DNA from: Castanea sativa
Taxonomy: Eukaryota; Streptophyta; Magnoliopsida; Fagales; Fagaceae
NCBI RefSeq assembly: GCF_040712315.1
Contig: NC_134018.1
Location: 15,706,835-15,770,834 of the forward strand
Direction of reading: 5' to 3'
Length of the DNA: 64,000 nucleotides
Positions 47,299-59,119 of the stretch are shown one piece after another (the stretch's first letter is position 1; each line of letters starts with the position of its first letter). The position numbers and the translations under genes are program-made. The notes under the pieces are model-generated. The model was not told the DNA's origin. It saw nothing but the letters and a program-made list of their open reading frames with translations, and made no database searches.

Positions 47299-50200
47299 TT
47301 AATAATAATACCTTCGTATGTTATTTACATTCCAGGGATGTGGTACAACGTTTTCATCTAGGTCTTCAAGATAATAGGCCTCCTATTCCAGCTACTAAAG
47401 TGATGCGATATGACCCTTCCTAGTTTAACCCTAATTTTTCCCAAGCTGGATTTTTTGCAGTACCCAAAACCTTCCTTAATACCAAATCCTGTGACACCAG
47501 TGGTCTCAACTTCACGTTCGAGTCATAACCCTATTTAAGCTTGTGCTGATAATATGTTAGTTGAACCATGGCACTTTCCCTTTGTTCTTCAACCAAATCC
47601 AAATTCCTTTCTAACAACCCATCATTGTTGCTCGGACTAAAAGAACTCGTCCTCAACGTCTAGAAACTTGTTTCGAGAGGAATGACTGTCTCGGCCACAT
47701 AAGTCATTGAAATTGGGGTCTCTCCTGTGGACCTATGAGGTGCAGTCTTGTAGGTCCAAAGGACATGTGGCAACTCTTCCACCTATCTCCCCTTAGCATC
47801 ATCCAACATCTTCTTAAGTCCATTAACTATTACCTTATTAATAGCATCGGCTTGTCCATTCCCTTGTGGATACGCCGGAGTGGAATATCTATTTGTAATA
47901 CCCAGATCGCAGCAATATCTTCTGAAGGCTTTACTATCAAACTGAATGCCATTATCTAAGATAAGGGTATGAGGAATTTCGAATTAGGTGACAATATTTT
48001 TCCAAACAAATCTTCTTGCCTCCAAATCCCTGATATTTGATAGTGGCTTCGCTTCAACCCATTTAGTGAAGTAATCTGTGCCAACCAGTAACCATCTCCT
48101 ATTCCCTGCTGCCTTGGGAAAAGGTTCTACAATATCCAAGCCCCATTGAGTGAAAGACCAAGGATTGGATAGAGGATTGAGGACACCCCCTGGTTGATGA
48201 ATGTTGGGAGCAAACCTCTGGCATTGTTTACACTTCTTTACATATTCTAGTGTTTCCTTCTGCATATTAGGCCACCAGTATCCTTGGATAAGGGCTCTAT
48301 GAGACAAGGATCTTCCCCCTGTATGACTTCCGCAAATCCCCTCATGCAATTCTTCTAGAAGTAACTCTATTGCTTCAGGGTGTATACACAGCAGGTATGG
48401 TCCAGAAAAAGAGCGCTTGTATAACTTTTGATCCTCAAATAGCCAAAACCGAGGAGCCTTCCTATGTACTTTGTTAGTTTCAGATTTTTCTTAGGTAAAA
48501 TATTCTCTTTAAGATACAGCACAACGGAGTCCATCCAGCTAAGTTCCACTCTGATCTGATGAATGTGGACTGTACCCATATTCATCTTAGTAGGCATACA
48601 CAAATCTTCCACTAAAATGATCTAAGGTAAAGTCTGTGCCGAGTACGTTGCCAATGTGGCTAGAGAATCAGCATGAGTATTTCTGTTTCTGGAGATTTGC
48701 ACTAAAGTAAAAGATTCAAAATTTGATCGCAAACATCTAACCTGACTTAAATACTCCTGCATCCTTGAATCTTTGGTTTCTGACTCCCCTTCCACCCGAC
48801 CTACAACCAATCTTGAATCTGAGAACATTTCCACAGTTTTCCCTCTCATTTTCTGAACCATGGTCATTCCTACCAAGAGAGCTTCATACTCGGCTTCATT
48901 ATTTATGGCCGAGAAACCCATTCTCAAATATTTCTCAATGACAATCTTTTCTAGGAGATATTATAACCAATCCCACTCCAAATCCTCTTTGATTTGCTGC
49001 ACCATCCATGTACACCTTCCACGATAGAAATTCTTTCCTCGAAATCATGCCAACTGATTTTTCATCCATGTTTGACTTCTTTGTATTTTCTTCTAACGAG
49101 GGCTCTGCAAATTCAGCCACCAAGTCAGCGAGGACCTGGCCTTTTACAGAAGTACGTGGCATATACTTGATATCAAAATCCCCTAGAATTGTTCCCCACT
49201 TCAACCCTTCCTGTATAATCAACACTCCGAAGTAGAGACCTGAGCGGGAGTTAGGTTAAGACCATAACTATGTGAGACTAGAAGTAATGGGGAAGCTTTC
49301 GTGTGGCATGCACTAATACCAAAATGACTTTTTCCAATAGTAAGTAACGAATCTCAGATTCATTCAATGATTTACTAACATAATAGACTGGCCTCTGAAC
49401 ATCGTTCTCAACCCCTATCAGCACCAAGCTGACAGCTTGGGAAACCACAGCAATATAAGCAATCAATACCTCATCTACCTCGGGGCTGGACATAATGGGT
49501 GGTCGAGAAAGATATTCGTTAAGCTATTGAAAAGCCAAAACACACACCTCAGTCCATTCAAATTTCTTCCATTTATTCAGCAACTGGAAGAAAGGCCTAC
49601 ATCTGTCCGCGAACCGAGAAATAAACTGGTTTAAGGCAACCATCATTCCTGTCAATCTCTGAACTTCCTTAGGATTACGAGGTGGCTGCAAGTTGTTAAT
49701 CGCCTTAACTTGATCAGGATTAACTTCGATTCCACGATGTGTAACCATAAAGCCCAGAAATTTACTAGATCCCACACCAAAAGAGCATTTGGAAGCATTT
49801 AGGCGCAAATTATGTTTCCTTAGTGTCTCGAAGACGTTTCCAAAATTCCCAACATGCTCGGACACCACCTTACTCTTTACCACCATGTCATCCACACAAA
49901 CTTCAATACTTTTCCACAACTGCGATTCGAACATCCTAGTCATCATCCTTTGATAGGTAGCCCCTGCATTCTTCAAACCAAACCGAAAGGCATTACCTTG
50001 TAATGATAGTTTTCTGTAAGAGTGACGAAGGCTGTTTTCTCTTGATCGTCCAAAGCTAAAGATATTTGGTGATAATCTTGAAAAACATCTAGAAAACTCA
50101 TTCGAGGATGCCCAACCGTGGCATCCACCAACTGATCAATGCGAGGCATAGGGAAAGGATCTTTGGGACATGCTTTATTCAAATCAGTAAAGTCTACACA

Positions 50201-52625
50201 TACTTGCCACTTTTCATTCTTCTTCTTAACCACCACCGTGTTGGCCAACCAATCAGGATAAAATACCTCTTTGATAGCTCCTGCTTACTTGAGCTTACTT
50301 ACCTCTTCCTTGAAAACTTCAGAATGTTCTTTAGATGATTGCCGAGGTGGTTGCTTCCTTGAAACAACTGCGGGGTTGACATTCAAATGATGACAAATGA
50401 AGCTCGGATCGACCCTAGGGGCCTCATAAGCACTCCAAGCAAAAACGTCAAGATTTTCCTTAAGGAACTTCATCGATTCCTCCTTCTCCTGAGGAGGTAG
50501 CTGAGCGCCAACCTGAAAATACTTCTCTTTATACTCACCTATAGAAACTCATTCTAAAGCTTCACATTTTGCTTCCATTGATAGACCCCCTGATAACACC
50601 AGCTCCTTTAATTGCTACAAACCATGCTCATTTGATGCCGAGGACCCGCCCTCAACCTGATTTCTAACTACAGCCACCATACACTGCCTCGTCATAGACT
50701 GGCTTCCGATCAACTCTTCAACTTGGTCACTAGATGGATACTTCACCTTCAAATGCAAAGTGGAAGGGACAGCGCCCATGGCATGAAGCCAGGGCCTTGC
50801 CAAAATGGTTGTGTATGGAGAATATGCATCCACCACTATGAAGTTGAGCTCTACAACTTCTGACCCCGTTTGTACTGGCAACTTTACTTGCTCCATTGGT
50901 ATAACCATCTTCCCATCGAAACCTACTAGAGGTGAATCATAACTAGTCAAATCTTCTAGTTTTAACCCTAACCCTTTATACAAGTCGAAATACATAATTT
51001 TCGCCCCACTACCTTTATCCACCATCACATGCCTTACATCATACCCCCTATCCTAAGTGTGACCACCAAAGCATCATTGTGTGGTTGTATAGTTCCAAAC
51101 TTATCCTTCTCCAAGAAACTTAATGTCAGTTGTGTTGCAACCTTAGCCCTCTTCGGCTCATGATTAGAGTTCTCAGGTAGCGGCTGAGCCACAGTCATTA
51201 CACAGGAGGGACACGAACCAGTCCTCCTAGTAGCTACAATAATGACATTAATGGTGCCCAATGGAGGCCTTGAAGAGGTGTTTCCTTAAATGCCTGAGCC
51301 TGTATGATAAACTTGCCCATTGGGCCTATATAAGAATTGTTTCAACCTTCCATCTCTAACCAATCGCTCCAAATGATACCATAAGTTTCTGCAATTCTCG
51401 GTGGTATGTCCGCTCCTGGTGATACTGACAATGAAGATTTTGGTTACGTCTAGAATGGTCTCCACTCAACTTGTTAGGCCATTTGAAGTATGGCTTATTC
51501 TTGATCTTCTCTAGAATTTGATGAATTGGCTCTCGGAACACCGTGTTGACAACTTGTGGCACAATGTCAACCCCAGTTTGCTTGGTGAAATCTCGCCAAG
51601 GACGATTATCGTTATATTTGTCCTACCTGAAGTCCCTCCTATCTTGAGAGACCACCTTCGCCTTTCCTTTACCTAACTGCTGGTCCTCTTCAACTCATTT
51701 ATACTTATCAATCCGATCCATGAGCTGGCGCACACTACTAACTGTTTTCCTAGTTAACGACTTCCTCAAACCATACTCTACCGGTAAATCGACCTTGAAA
51801 GTTCTGATGGTCACATCATCAAAGTCCCCATCAATCTCATTGAACATCTCCTAGTACCTGTCTGTGTATGTTTTTAAGGTTTCACCCTCTCGCATAGTCA
51901 CAGATAACAAAGAATCCAAAAGCCGAAGGACTCTACTGCATGTAATAAAGCAAGATCCGAACGCCCGGGTGAGTTCTTTAAAGGAATTAATGGACCCTGA
52001 TCCCAGGCTATCAAACCACCTCATCGCGACAGGCCCTAAGCTGGATGGGAAAACCTTACACATCAAAGCCTCATTTTTGGAGTGCACAGCCATTCTCTAG
52101 TTGAAATGGCTTACGTGCTCCATAGGGTCAGTTCAACTATTATACATGGTGAACGTTAGCTGAGTGAAACGCCGAGAAAGTTTTTCCCCTTCAACGTGTA
52201 AAGGGTGATTTAGAAATTTGATTCAATGCCTAGCTCATAGCATCAGTTCCCAGATCCCTGCTGGATGAATTCCTATTCCTGTGATTATGGAGATTACTCT
52301 CTTCGTACGAGTAAGACTCATTAGGGGGAGTTCTTGATCTATGCCTGTAGCTGCCCTCCTCATTCTCACCCGAAGAAGAGTTAGAAATGGATGGAGCTCG
52401 CCACCGTCGTTCGTGACGTAACTGTCTCCTCAAATGATCAAGTTCCAACTGCATGGCCCTGGCATTCTCTTCATGGGAGACTCTGCTTCCGATTCATGAC
52501 TGACTCCTGCTAGTGTGGGTGGTATGTACACTTCCCTCTCACTCTCCACCTCGTTCAAGATTGAGAAAGTCATCTTGACGCTGGGACCCCCTAGACTCCA
52601 CTTGGTGTGGACCTGAATTTGCCAT
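47299..52625 (-). pseudogene. Gag-pol of Tat element 2, multiply interrupted
   Basis: It starts at ATG 52625 (MANSGPHQVESRG) and ends at TAA 47299-47301 after NVNNIRRYYY. In order: Gag domain (FPSSLGPVAMRWFDSL, 51851-52093), a knuckle remnant (HCQYHQE, near 51400), protease (MVDKGSGAKIMYFDLY, from 51028), UAG 50615-50617, RT (FLDVFQDYHQI; YIDD has become CVDD), RNase H, second RNase H (YMDGAANQRGFG; HADSLATLAT), integrase zinc finger (CKQCQRFAPN) and integrase core (WGLDIVEPFPKAAGN, GTDYFTKWVEAKP). There are stops or frame changes about every 200-400 bp. It is useful as the reference that shows which codons are mutated in element 1. Confidence 0.9.
50606..50617 (-). promoter_or_regulatory. 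Candidate UAG readthrough signal between gag-protease and pol (element 2)
   Basis: UAG CAA UUA AAG, the same twelve bases as in element 1, with pol (QLKELV...) continuing in the protease frame. The next downstream in-frame stop (UGA near 50547) is different in kind, because element 1 has an open codon there. Confidence 0.7.
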
Positions 52626-52658
52626 AATCAGGCCTCAGACTCACTAAAAACCAAAGAT

Positions 52659-52676
52659 TCCCACAGACGGCACGAA
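52659..52676 (-). other. Primer-binding site of Tat element 2, degenerate
   Basis: TTCGTGCCGTCTGTGGGA on the minus strand, next to the 5' LTR. It differs from the element-1 site mainly in the first bases (TTCGTGCC against TTGGCGCC), consistent with decay. Confidence 0.7.
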
Positions 52677-52677
52677 T

Positions 52678-53478
52678 TGTAAGGTCGCAATTTGTACCTA
52701 AGCCCAACAAGAGAAAGGGTATAGGCCTAAGGAGCCCAATACAATAAATTTATAGAGTGTAGGTCAAAAAACTTGTTTCTAATGAGCTTAAACGGTAACA
52801 ACAATGACCCAAGATTACAAAATGATAAGGATAAATGGGTTTATACGATGAAACTTATCCTCAGACTCAAGTCAAGGAACAGATTCTTATGTTTCTCCTC
52901 TCTTAAAGATTAATTACAGATATCCAGTCTACAGTGTTTTCTCTTCCTATCTCTCGATCCTCTCTTCTCCGGGACTTTCTTCCTTCTTATACTTCTTCCT
53001 TCCCCTTCATTTTTGCTCTCCACTTGTAGATCTAGACTGCTCCCCTTGATACTTGTCCCATCAACACCTTCTTGAAATCTTTAGGTAATAGCTGTAAGGC
53101 TGAAAATCACTGTTCAGATATCACTTTCTTATTAATGCGACTAGAGACTTAGGTACAGAGCATTCAATGCGATGATAGCAGCTTTCTCTAAAATATTTTC
53201 CAACTGTTCTTGCTCTCTGTGCCCCTGTGAAACATATCTTCATCCACAAGACCTCCTAAAATATCATTCTAGTCAACATGACATATCATCTGACCCTTAC
53301 TTCACTTAGCCGAGGAGATACTCCTCCTCAGATTACTTCCATTAACTTCTTCCGCCACATTTGCTCGTGGGTCTTTAAGTTTGACATCTTTATTACCATC
53401 AATCCGTCCTCAGATAAGTAAACATTCTCGGACTAAGCCCATGGCCCAAAAACACATCTTGGGCCTTTTATTCCCACA
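52678..53478 (-). repeat. 5' LTR of Tat element 2
   Basis: 801 bp, partner of 42313-43113. Confidence 0.95.
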
Positions 53479-53483
53479 CTTAT

Positions 53484-54285
53484 GACATCCACTTTTTAAT
53501 TATTGTAATTTGTTATTGGACCAAGACATCAATTGAATTTTTGGTATAAACAAAGTTCGAATCTCAAATCTCTTATTTTAGGATAAGAAGTTTTACTAGT
53601 TACACTAACTGAAATCCATCAATATAAAATTCTTAAAGTGATCTCTAGCGCCTGATAAAACATTGTACATTTCAAAATTTTGCATGGATCAATCATTAGT
53701 GTTATATCCTAAGAAAGTGAACCAAAACAAAAAAATTCACAAAATTAAATATGATATGATAATTAGAAGGGTAAATATTTTCTTGGGGGGGAGGCAAACC
53801 AGTAATTTCTGATTATCTAGCTTCAAATAAAGTATGTATTTGTCCATTCTACATCATACAAGGACACCTATTGATTATAAATCATTGTTAAAAAAATCTA
53901 GTTATTAAACCCAAAGTAAAATTTGACCCATGTAAGCTTTGAGTCACTAGTTCAACCAATAAATCACAATTTGAATAATCACAAAATATACAGAATTGAA
54001 TCTCACAATTTCTTAATTTCTAAAATGGGATAATTAGATATACGCGCGTATAAAATATTGTAAGAATTGGATACCAAGTTAGCTTTCCATCAAGATGGTT
54101 AGAATTAAAACTAATAGATATAGAAAGAGGATATTTGAGTGAAACGTTTACAGAAATTTTTGGACCAAAAAAAAAAAAACTTTTAAAGTTTAGGATTGAA
54201 ACTGAACTTTTAATAAAGTTATGAATGAAAAAAAAATTTTAGCTTAAAACATATTTGATTGATGGTCAGAACTCAGATACCATTT

Positions 54286-54321
<36 letters not shown>

Positions 54322-55579
54322 ATTAATTACTGAAAACTAAAAACTCTAGGATCCTTCAAAACCACATACCATGTCAAGCATCCGAACTTGCTTTCACATG
54401 CACAATCAATTGTAACTAAGAGCAATTCGTTCTAGACATCCCTTCACACACCTCTATTTCCTCAACAGTCACAAAATGCTTGTTATATAGTTACTTAACA
54501 ATTGTTACCTTTCACTAGAACTCCCTTGCCCACACACCAATAGTTTTGATATCGTCCTGAGAAGCAGACCCATGTTTGATAACCCATTTACCCAAAGGTG
54601 AAATGTTTTCCTATATAATGGATCTTTAACTGGGTTTGCACTTTGCAGACTGGGGAGACAGGACAGTATTTTGATAGCGTCCTAGTTAAAAATTGTGAAG
54701 TTCAATTGGGGAGTTTCGCACGTTAAAGAAACTCGGTTTTAAAAGTTAAAAACTTTCATCCAAGTTGGATAAATAAATGAATGAACAATAGTATATCCCA
54801 TACGCTCCTTTCACAATGTTGGTCCCACCATCCCAATGTAATAGTCCTAATCATTCTAGTTTTTGCATGAATGTTCACCCTCAATAGTTGAACCAGTGCA
54901 GCTTCATGACAATACCAAACTTTTTACCATAACATCAAGCCTTTCCTAGCCAAAAGGTTTTTCTCAGTTTCCAAATCACAATGAGGAAAATGTGCCTAAA
55001 TACCGTTCTCTTTATACAAGAATCAAAGTGTAATGATTTGGTACTATTTCTGTTGGTAGTTTGACACTGAGGATATTATTAAGCACAAAATATACAATAA
55101 CCAAAATCAAGGATGGTACGTGGCAAATCTGTACCTGTTTTGCACAATACCAAAAACAAGCGTTGGCTTACACCTTATAAACCTAAAATGTACCTGTTTT
55201 GCTCCAAGGAAGAGTGATAATTCAAACCTTAACACCACAAATATAGTACCAAATTCCAAAATATGAAGTATCAATTATTTAGGTACCGCAATGGTTCAAT
55301 TGTTTACCTTGTGCTTGCCAAGAAGCAATGTTTTAAATTTTTAAGAAATTTCATTATATTGCTTTCTCTTCCCCTTTGTCTCTCTTTTTCTAATCGCTCC
55401 ATCATGTTCATAAAAGTTGGCAGTGCATCATTAAATCTCTTATATTAGGTTTCTCACATCTTAATTTGTTCATTTTTCTAAGCTAGCCTCAAGACACTAC
55501 CAAGTGAGCAAATGTGTAAGTTTTAAATTGGGATAAATAGAAAATTATAATACTAAACCCACAAAAAAAAAAGTCTCTT
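53484..55579. other. Non-coding DNA of block B, distal
   Basis: Aligns with block A 12890-15840 with several internal losses. The reading frame at 55263-55448 matches one at 15532-15735, but the translation (MKYQLFRYRNGSIVYLVL...) has no known domain. It probably belongs to the Helitron body, not a gene. Confidence 0.5.
54285..54318. repeat. (TC)n microsatellite
   Basis: About 30 bases of TC in block B. The equivalent place in block A lacks it. Confidence 0.9.
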
Positions 55580-55610
55580 CACACATGCGAAGCATGTGTG
55601 ATAAGGCTAG
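55580..55610 (+). mobile_element. Helitron 3' terminus (block B)
   Basis: A perfect nine-pair stem (CACACATGC, GAA loop, GCATGTGTG) is followed by ATAAGG, then CTAG and a host T at 55611. It is the paralogous copy of 15849-15879 with a better preserved hairpin. Confidence 0.7.
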
Positions 55611-55800
55611 TTTTTTTAATCATTTGAAAGTTCATTTTTGAAAAGGGGTGGCTTTGAAAGCCTTTAGAGAAACTCATTTAACAAAAAATTTTAAGAACAC
55701 ATTTTTAGAGAGTTTGCTTAAATCAAACCTTTCATTTTTTGGTGGAATAAAGTTTATGGTGCTAGCTAAAAAACTACAACTTTAAATCTGCATACCTATC

Positions 55801-55947
55801 ACCGCGTACCCTTAGCGTAATGATCATTCTAAAAGTACAAGTTCTTATGGGTGAGGGGCGACAAGGGTTGAAGTTCAAGTTTTCAAAAAGGAGTTTCACA
55901 TACATGATATACACTTAGATTTGATTAAAGTAAAATTTCTATCTCAC
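55801..55947 (+). mobile_element. tRNA-derived SINE, copy B (tail lost)
   Basis: Starts ACCGCGTACCCTTAGCGTAA, with B-box region GAAGTTCAAGTTTTC and body GTTTCACATACATGATATAC. It lacks the A tail of copy A and is the duplicated counterpart of 16061-16217. Confidence 0.6.
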
Positions 55948-56399
55948 AAGATTTGAAATCATCCCAAACTATATGGGGTTATGTGAATTTCAATTCTAAG
56001 ACTCTTAGACAATAAAGATAAAAACTAATTGAAGGTGTGAATTGAAATGATTTTATAAATTCACACTTTTAATTAAAATTTTGGAATTTAATTTGAAATC
56101 ATATCCAAGTATCAAAATATAAGGGAATTACATAATTTATAATAGTCTTATTAAAAGCTTATCATTTGGCCCAAAGATGATCTCACTTAGGAATGAAAAT
56201 TTTGCCCCTCCCCTCTCGTCACTTTGCCGCACACCTAGGTTTTCTCACCTCGCAATAGGGGATGGGGCGGGAATGGGGCGAGATTTTAGCCCCCACTGCG
56301 GGGTGGGTTGGGAATGGGTTTAGACGTTTCAACTCTGCCCCACCCCGCATTGATAAGATCTATAATTGCAAAATTCTCATACCTTAAATCCCTACTATA

Positions 56400-57780
56400 T
56401 AAACAAACAAATCAATGCTAACTTTTCTTTTTTTTTTTTTGGATAGGAATACTAACTTATTTAAATGCATGAATATTAAGATTTTTGTTTTTATTGTGAT
56501 ATTTTCAAACACTTAAAAAATATTATTCAATTTAAGTATATTTATATTAATGAACAGGTTTAAAAAAATTGTAATAATTAAGGCAAATTAAAATGAATTA
56601 GAATTTTACGGGGCCCCAATGAGCGGTGATGGTGCAAGTAAGTTTTTCCCATCATATGGTATGGGACTGAACCACACAAGGCAGGAGTGAAAATCTCATC
56701 CTTTGGAGAAATTATAAGGTCCTCATGATAAACGTGAACAAGTGACGTGATCTACCATTCCACTAAAAGACTCCCACCTGTTTAAAATTGCTAAGTTAGA
56801 AAATTTTTTAAAACAAAAACTAATTATTGACTCAACAATTTTAAACAAATTGAAGTCTTTTAGTGGAAAGGTGGACAAGTGACGTGGTCTACTAGAGGAC
56901 TATATAATTTCTCCATCCTTGGGCCCCATCTCTCCCCTTTGCCAACCCTCACTCTCTCCTTACTATCAAGTTAAGATATCAATGAAATTTTGTTTCTCAT
57001 ACCTACCATTGAAGAAAATCAACTACAAAGGTTAGACCCTTTTGTAGTTATATACTAGTCATGTAATGTATTATAAACCTGGTTTAAAACATTATTATTA
57101 TTATTTTCGTGTGTGTTCAAATAAATAAAACTGTTTACTAAAAAAATAAATAAAAATGTTTATCTCATATTGGTTGTGTGTGTCTACTAAAAAAAAACTT
57201 TTTTTTGGTAATGTAAACTAAAGTAAAATTTTGATATATACTTGTATGCATCAACTATTTCTGAATTAATTTGTAAATCCACTCCACAATAAATACTAAC
57301 AATTGGAAACTCCAAACCCTACCTCAAGCTGCACATAAAAATTGATAGGAAAAAGACCGATACCGCGACAGTACAACAATAAAAACGTGTATACAAGTTG
57401 AGTGCAAGATTGGATCTTGTTGTTGAACAAAGGGGGAGCCAAAAAGAAAAAAAGGAAAAGAATAGTTGAACAAATTTTCAGTAGTTGATAGCAATGTACT
57501 AAACTGTCTATTTTCTCTAGCTGGTCGGTGAAAATATAGTACTTCCTCTGCGTAAAAAAATGTGAGCAATCACCCTCTTTAAATTACAACAAGATAAGTA
57601 TTATGTTCACAATATTTTTACAATAAATTTTAAGTAATAATAAGTTGTTACTAGTTTTAATTTAAATTCACTACTAAAATTACATTTTTACCCACCAATA
57701 ACTGTAATATTGTGTGTATATCATTTCTCATTACAAAAATACTAGAACCACCGTTAAAGTCACAACTTGTCCAAACGGTG
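56400..57780. other. AT-rich DNA with an inverted repeat at 56750-56885
   Basis: No gene was recognised. Within it, CCACTAAAAGACTCCCACC near 56760 is inverted as AGTCTTTTAGTGG near 56850, with the adjoining TTTAAAATTG/CAATTTTAAA also inverted. ACAAGTGACGTGRTCTAC is repeated directly at about 56737 and 56875. The mixed geometry may be a decayed transposon end. The reading frame 57324-57569 has no recognisable domain. Confidence 0.45.
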
Positions 57781-57782
57781 AG

Positions 57783-57940
57783 TTTTTTTTTTTTTTTTAC
57801 AAGATAGAATTCTACTCTAGCCTAATCTAAGTGTATATGTGTGTGAAACTCCCTCCTAGAGACTTGAATCCCGGCCCTTGCCTCACACACCCCACAAGCA
57901 CTTATACTTGTGGAATGACCATCACACTAGGATATGCGGT
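57783..57940 (-). mobile_element. tRNA-derived SINE, copy C
   Basis: On the minus strand: ACCGCATATCC start, A-box-like TAGTGTGATGGTC at about 57929-57917, B-box-like GGATTCAAGTC at about 57871-57861, body GTTTCACACACATATACAC, then a 16-base A tail. It is the best preserved of the three copies. Flanking GTGAG motifs may be remnants of a target duplication. Confidence 0.7.
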
Positions 57941-58653
57941 AGTGTGAGTTGTTACTTGTTAGTGGTTAGTGGTCTAGTAATCCACCACTCATAAATGCTA
58001 GACGCACAATTAAAGTCACAACTTAACTTGTGCAAATGGTGAGTTGTTACTTATAGCACTATCGCTGCTTAAATAATATCCGGTTTGAATTGCATCACAA
58101 GCCACAACCATTCATCCCATTAGTCACATCCGGCTATGGACCACTAACTCCAATCATGTTATAAATTTTTTTTACGATGCGGAATTATTTGCTAGTGCGC
58201 TTCTTTTTTCTTTTTCTTTTTTTCAAGAATTACCTGTTTGTTTATACATAATGAAAACATGTGTTTATAACTTTATTACTTTTATCATTCTGAGTTTCTG
58301 ACCTAAGGTAAGAGTAATCATTTAGTCACTTATTCGATTTTTTTTTTTTTTGGTAGAATTTATTCATTTACCTTTAATATTCAGGAAAAAAAAACAATCT
58401 TTTATCGCTTTCCAAAACGGAATCGAAATATTTTGATGTCCACACAAGCTTAATAATATTATCATTCAAGAACTGACGATTTTTTTTTTTTTTTCTGAAT
58501 AAGCAATGACAGTTAGAGGTAGGAGATAAGAAAGTACAGTACAGAGCTCTTGTAGTTCTGGATAAGAGGTATGGAGCAGTTCTATGAGAATGAGATCATT
58601 TTATTTCTTTCATAGAGATGAGATTCACAAATATGAGGGTTTTTATATGTATC

Positions 58654-58656
<3 letters not shown>
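57941..58656. other. AT-rich DNA, no gene recognised
   Basis: Contains T runs and a GGTGAGTTGTTACTT sequence repeated on either side of the SINE. No coding signal. Confidence 0.4.

Positions 58657-58704
<48 letters not shown>
58657..58704. repeat. (TA)n microsatellite
   Basis: About 48 bases of alternating TA. The reading frame across it is a Tyr-Ile repeat artefact. Confidence 0.9.
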
Positions 58705-58707
<3 letters not shown>

Positions 58708-58973
58708 AATGAAACCCATTATCGAACCTTTTTTTTCTTTTTTGGAGAAGAACCCATTATCGAACTTGATATAAATACTATCACATTTGAAAAAATAAAA
58801 TAAAAAACATTAAGATTATGAAGTTATCGCTTATTAGTGTTATTTGAGTTTTTTTTTTTTTAAATAAATGTGACTTTTTTTTTTTTGTTTAAATAAATGT
58901 GTGACTTGATTTACTGATAAATGTTACAAAACTACTGTCATGTATATCCTTGTTATTAGCTTAGCAACATTAA

Positions 58974-59104
58974 GGGCCCGTTAGACAGCATAGTTTTAAC
59001 ACATTTTAAACAACATTACACACTTTTTCACCTACACGAATATAAAAACACTCAAACTCAAACTACTCTCCAAAACACCCCATAATTCCCCCCCCCCCCA
59101 AAAT
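58974..59104 (+). mobile_element. 131-bp retroposon-like insertion with 15-bp target duplication
   Basis: The insert GGGCCCGTTAGACAGC...CCCCCAAAAT is bounded by a perfect 15-bp direct repeat, GCTTAGCAACATTAA (58959-58973 and 59105-59119). A long, perfect target duplication and a homopolymer-like C/A end suggest target-primed retroposition rather than a DNA transposon. No internal pol III boxes were recognised. It is non-coding. Confidence 0.7.
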
Positions 59105-59119
59105 GCTTAGCAACATTAA

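Larger units (their letters stand above)
42313..53478 (-). mobile_element. Tat-lineage Ty3/Gypsy LTR retrotransposon, element 2, complete but decayed
   Basis: 11,166 bp on the minus strand. LTRs 42313-43113 and 52678-53478 are each 801 bp with TG...CA ends, flanked by the perfect 5-bp duplication CTTAT (42308-42312 and 53479-53483). The layout is the same as element 1, including antisense gene, 79-bp tandem array and UAG between gag-protease and pol. By eye the LTRs differ at about 60-70 positions (about 8%), several times more than element 1, so it is the older insertion. Block A keeps the uninterrupted site (TTTTAATTCATGATATCCAC near 12881-12899), so insertion followed the segmental duplication. 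Confidence 0.95.

Noticed and set aside
58618..58803. 61-codon frame with a Tyr-Ile repeat
   Set aside because: Produced by the (TA)n microsatellite.
59091..59099. Poly-C run as a possible G-quadruplex or i-motif
   Set aside because: Single short homopolymer at the end of a small retroposon; no further G/C runs to form a quadruplex.
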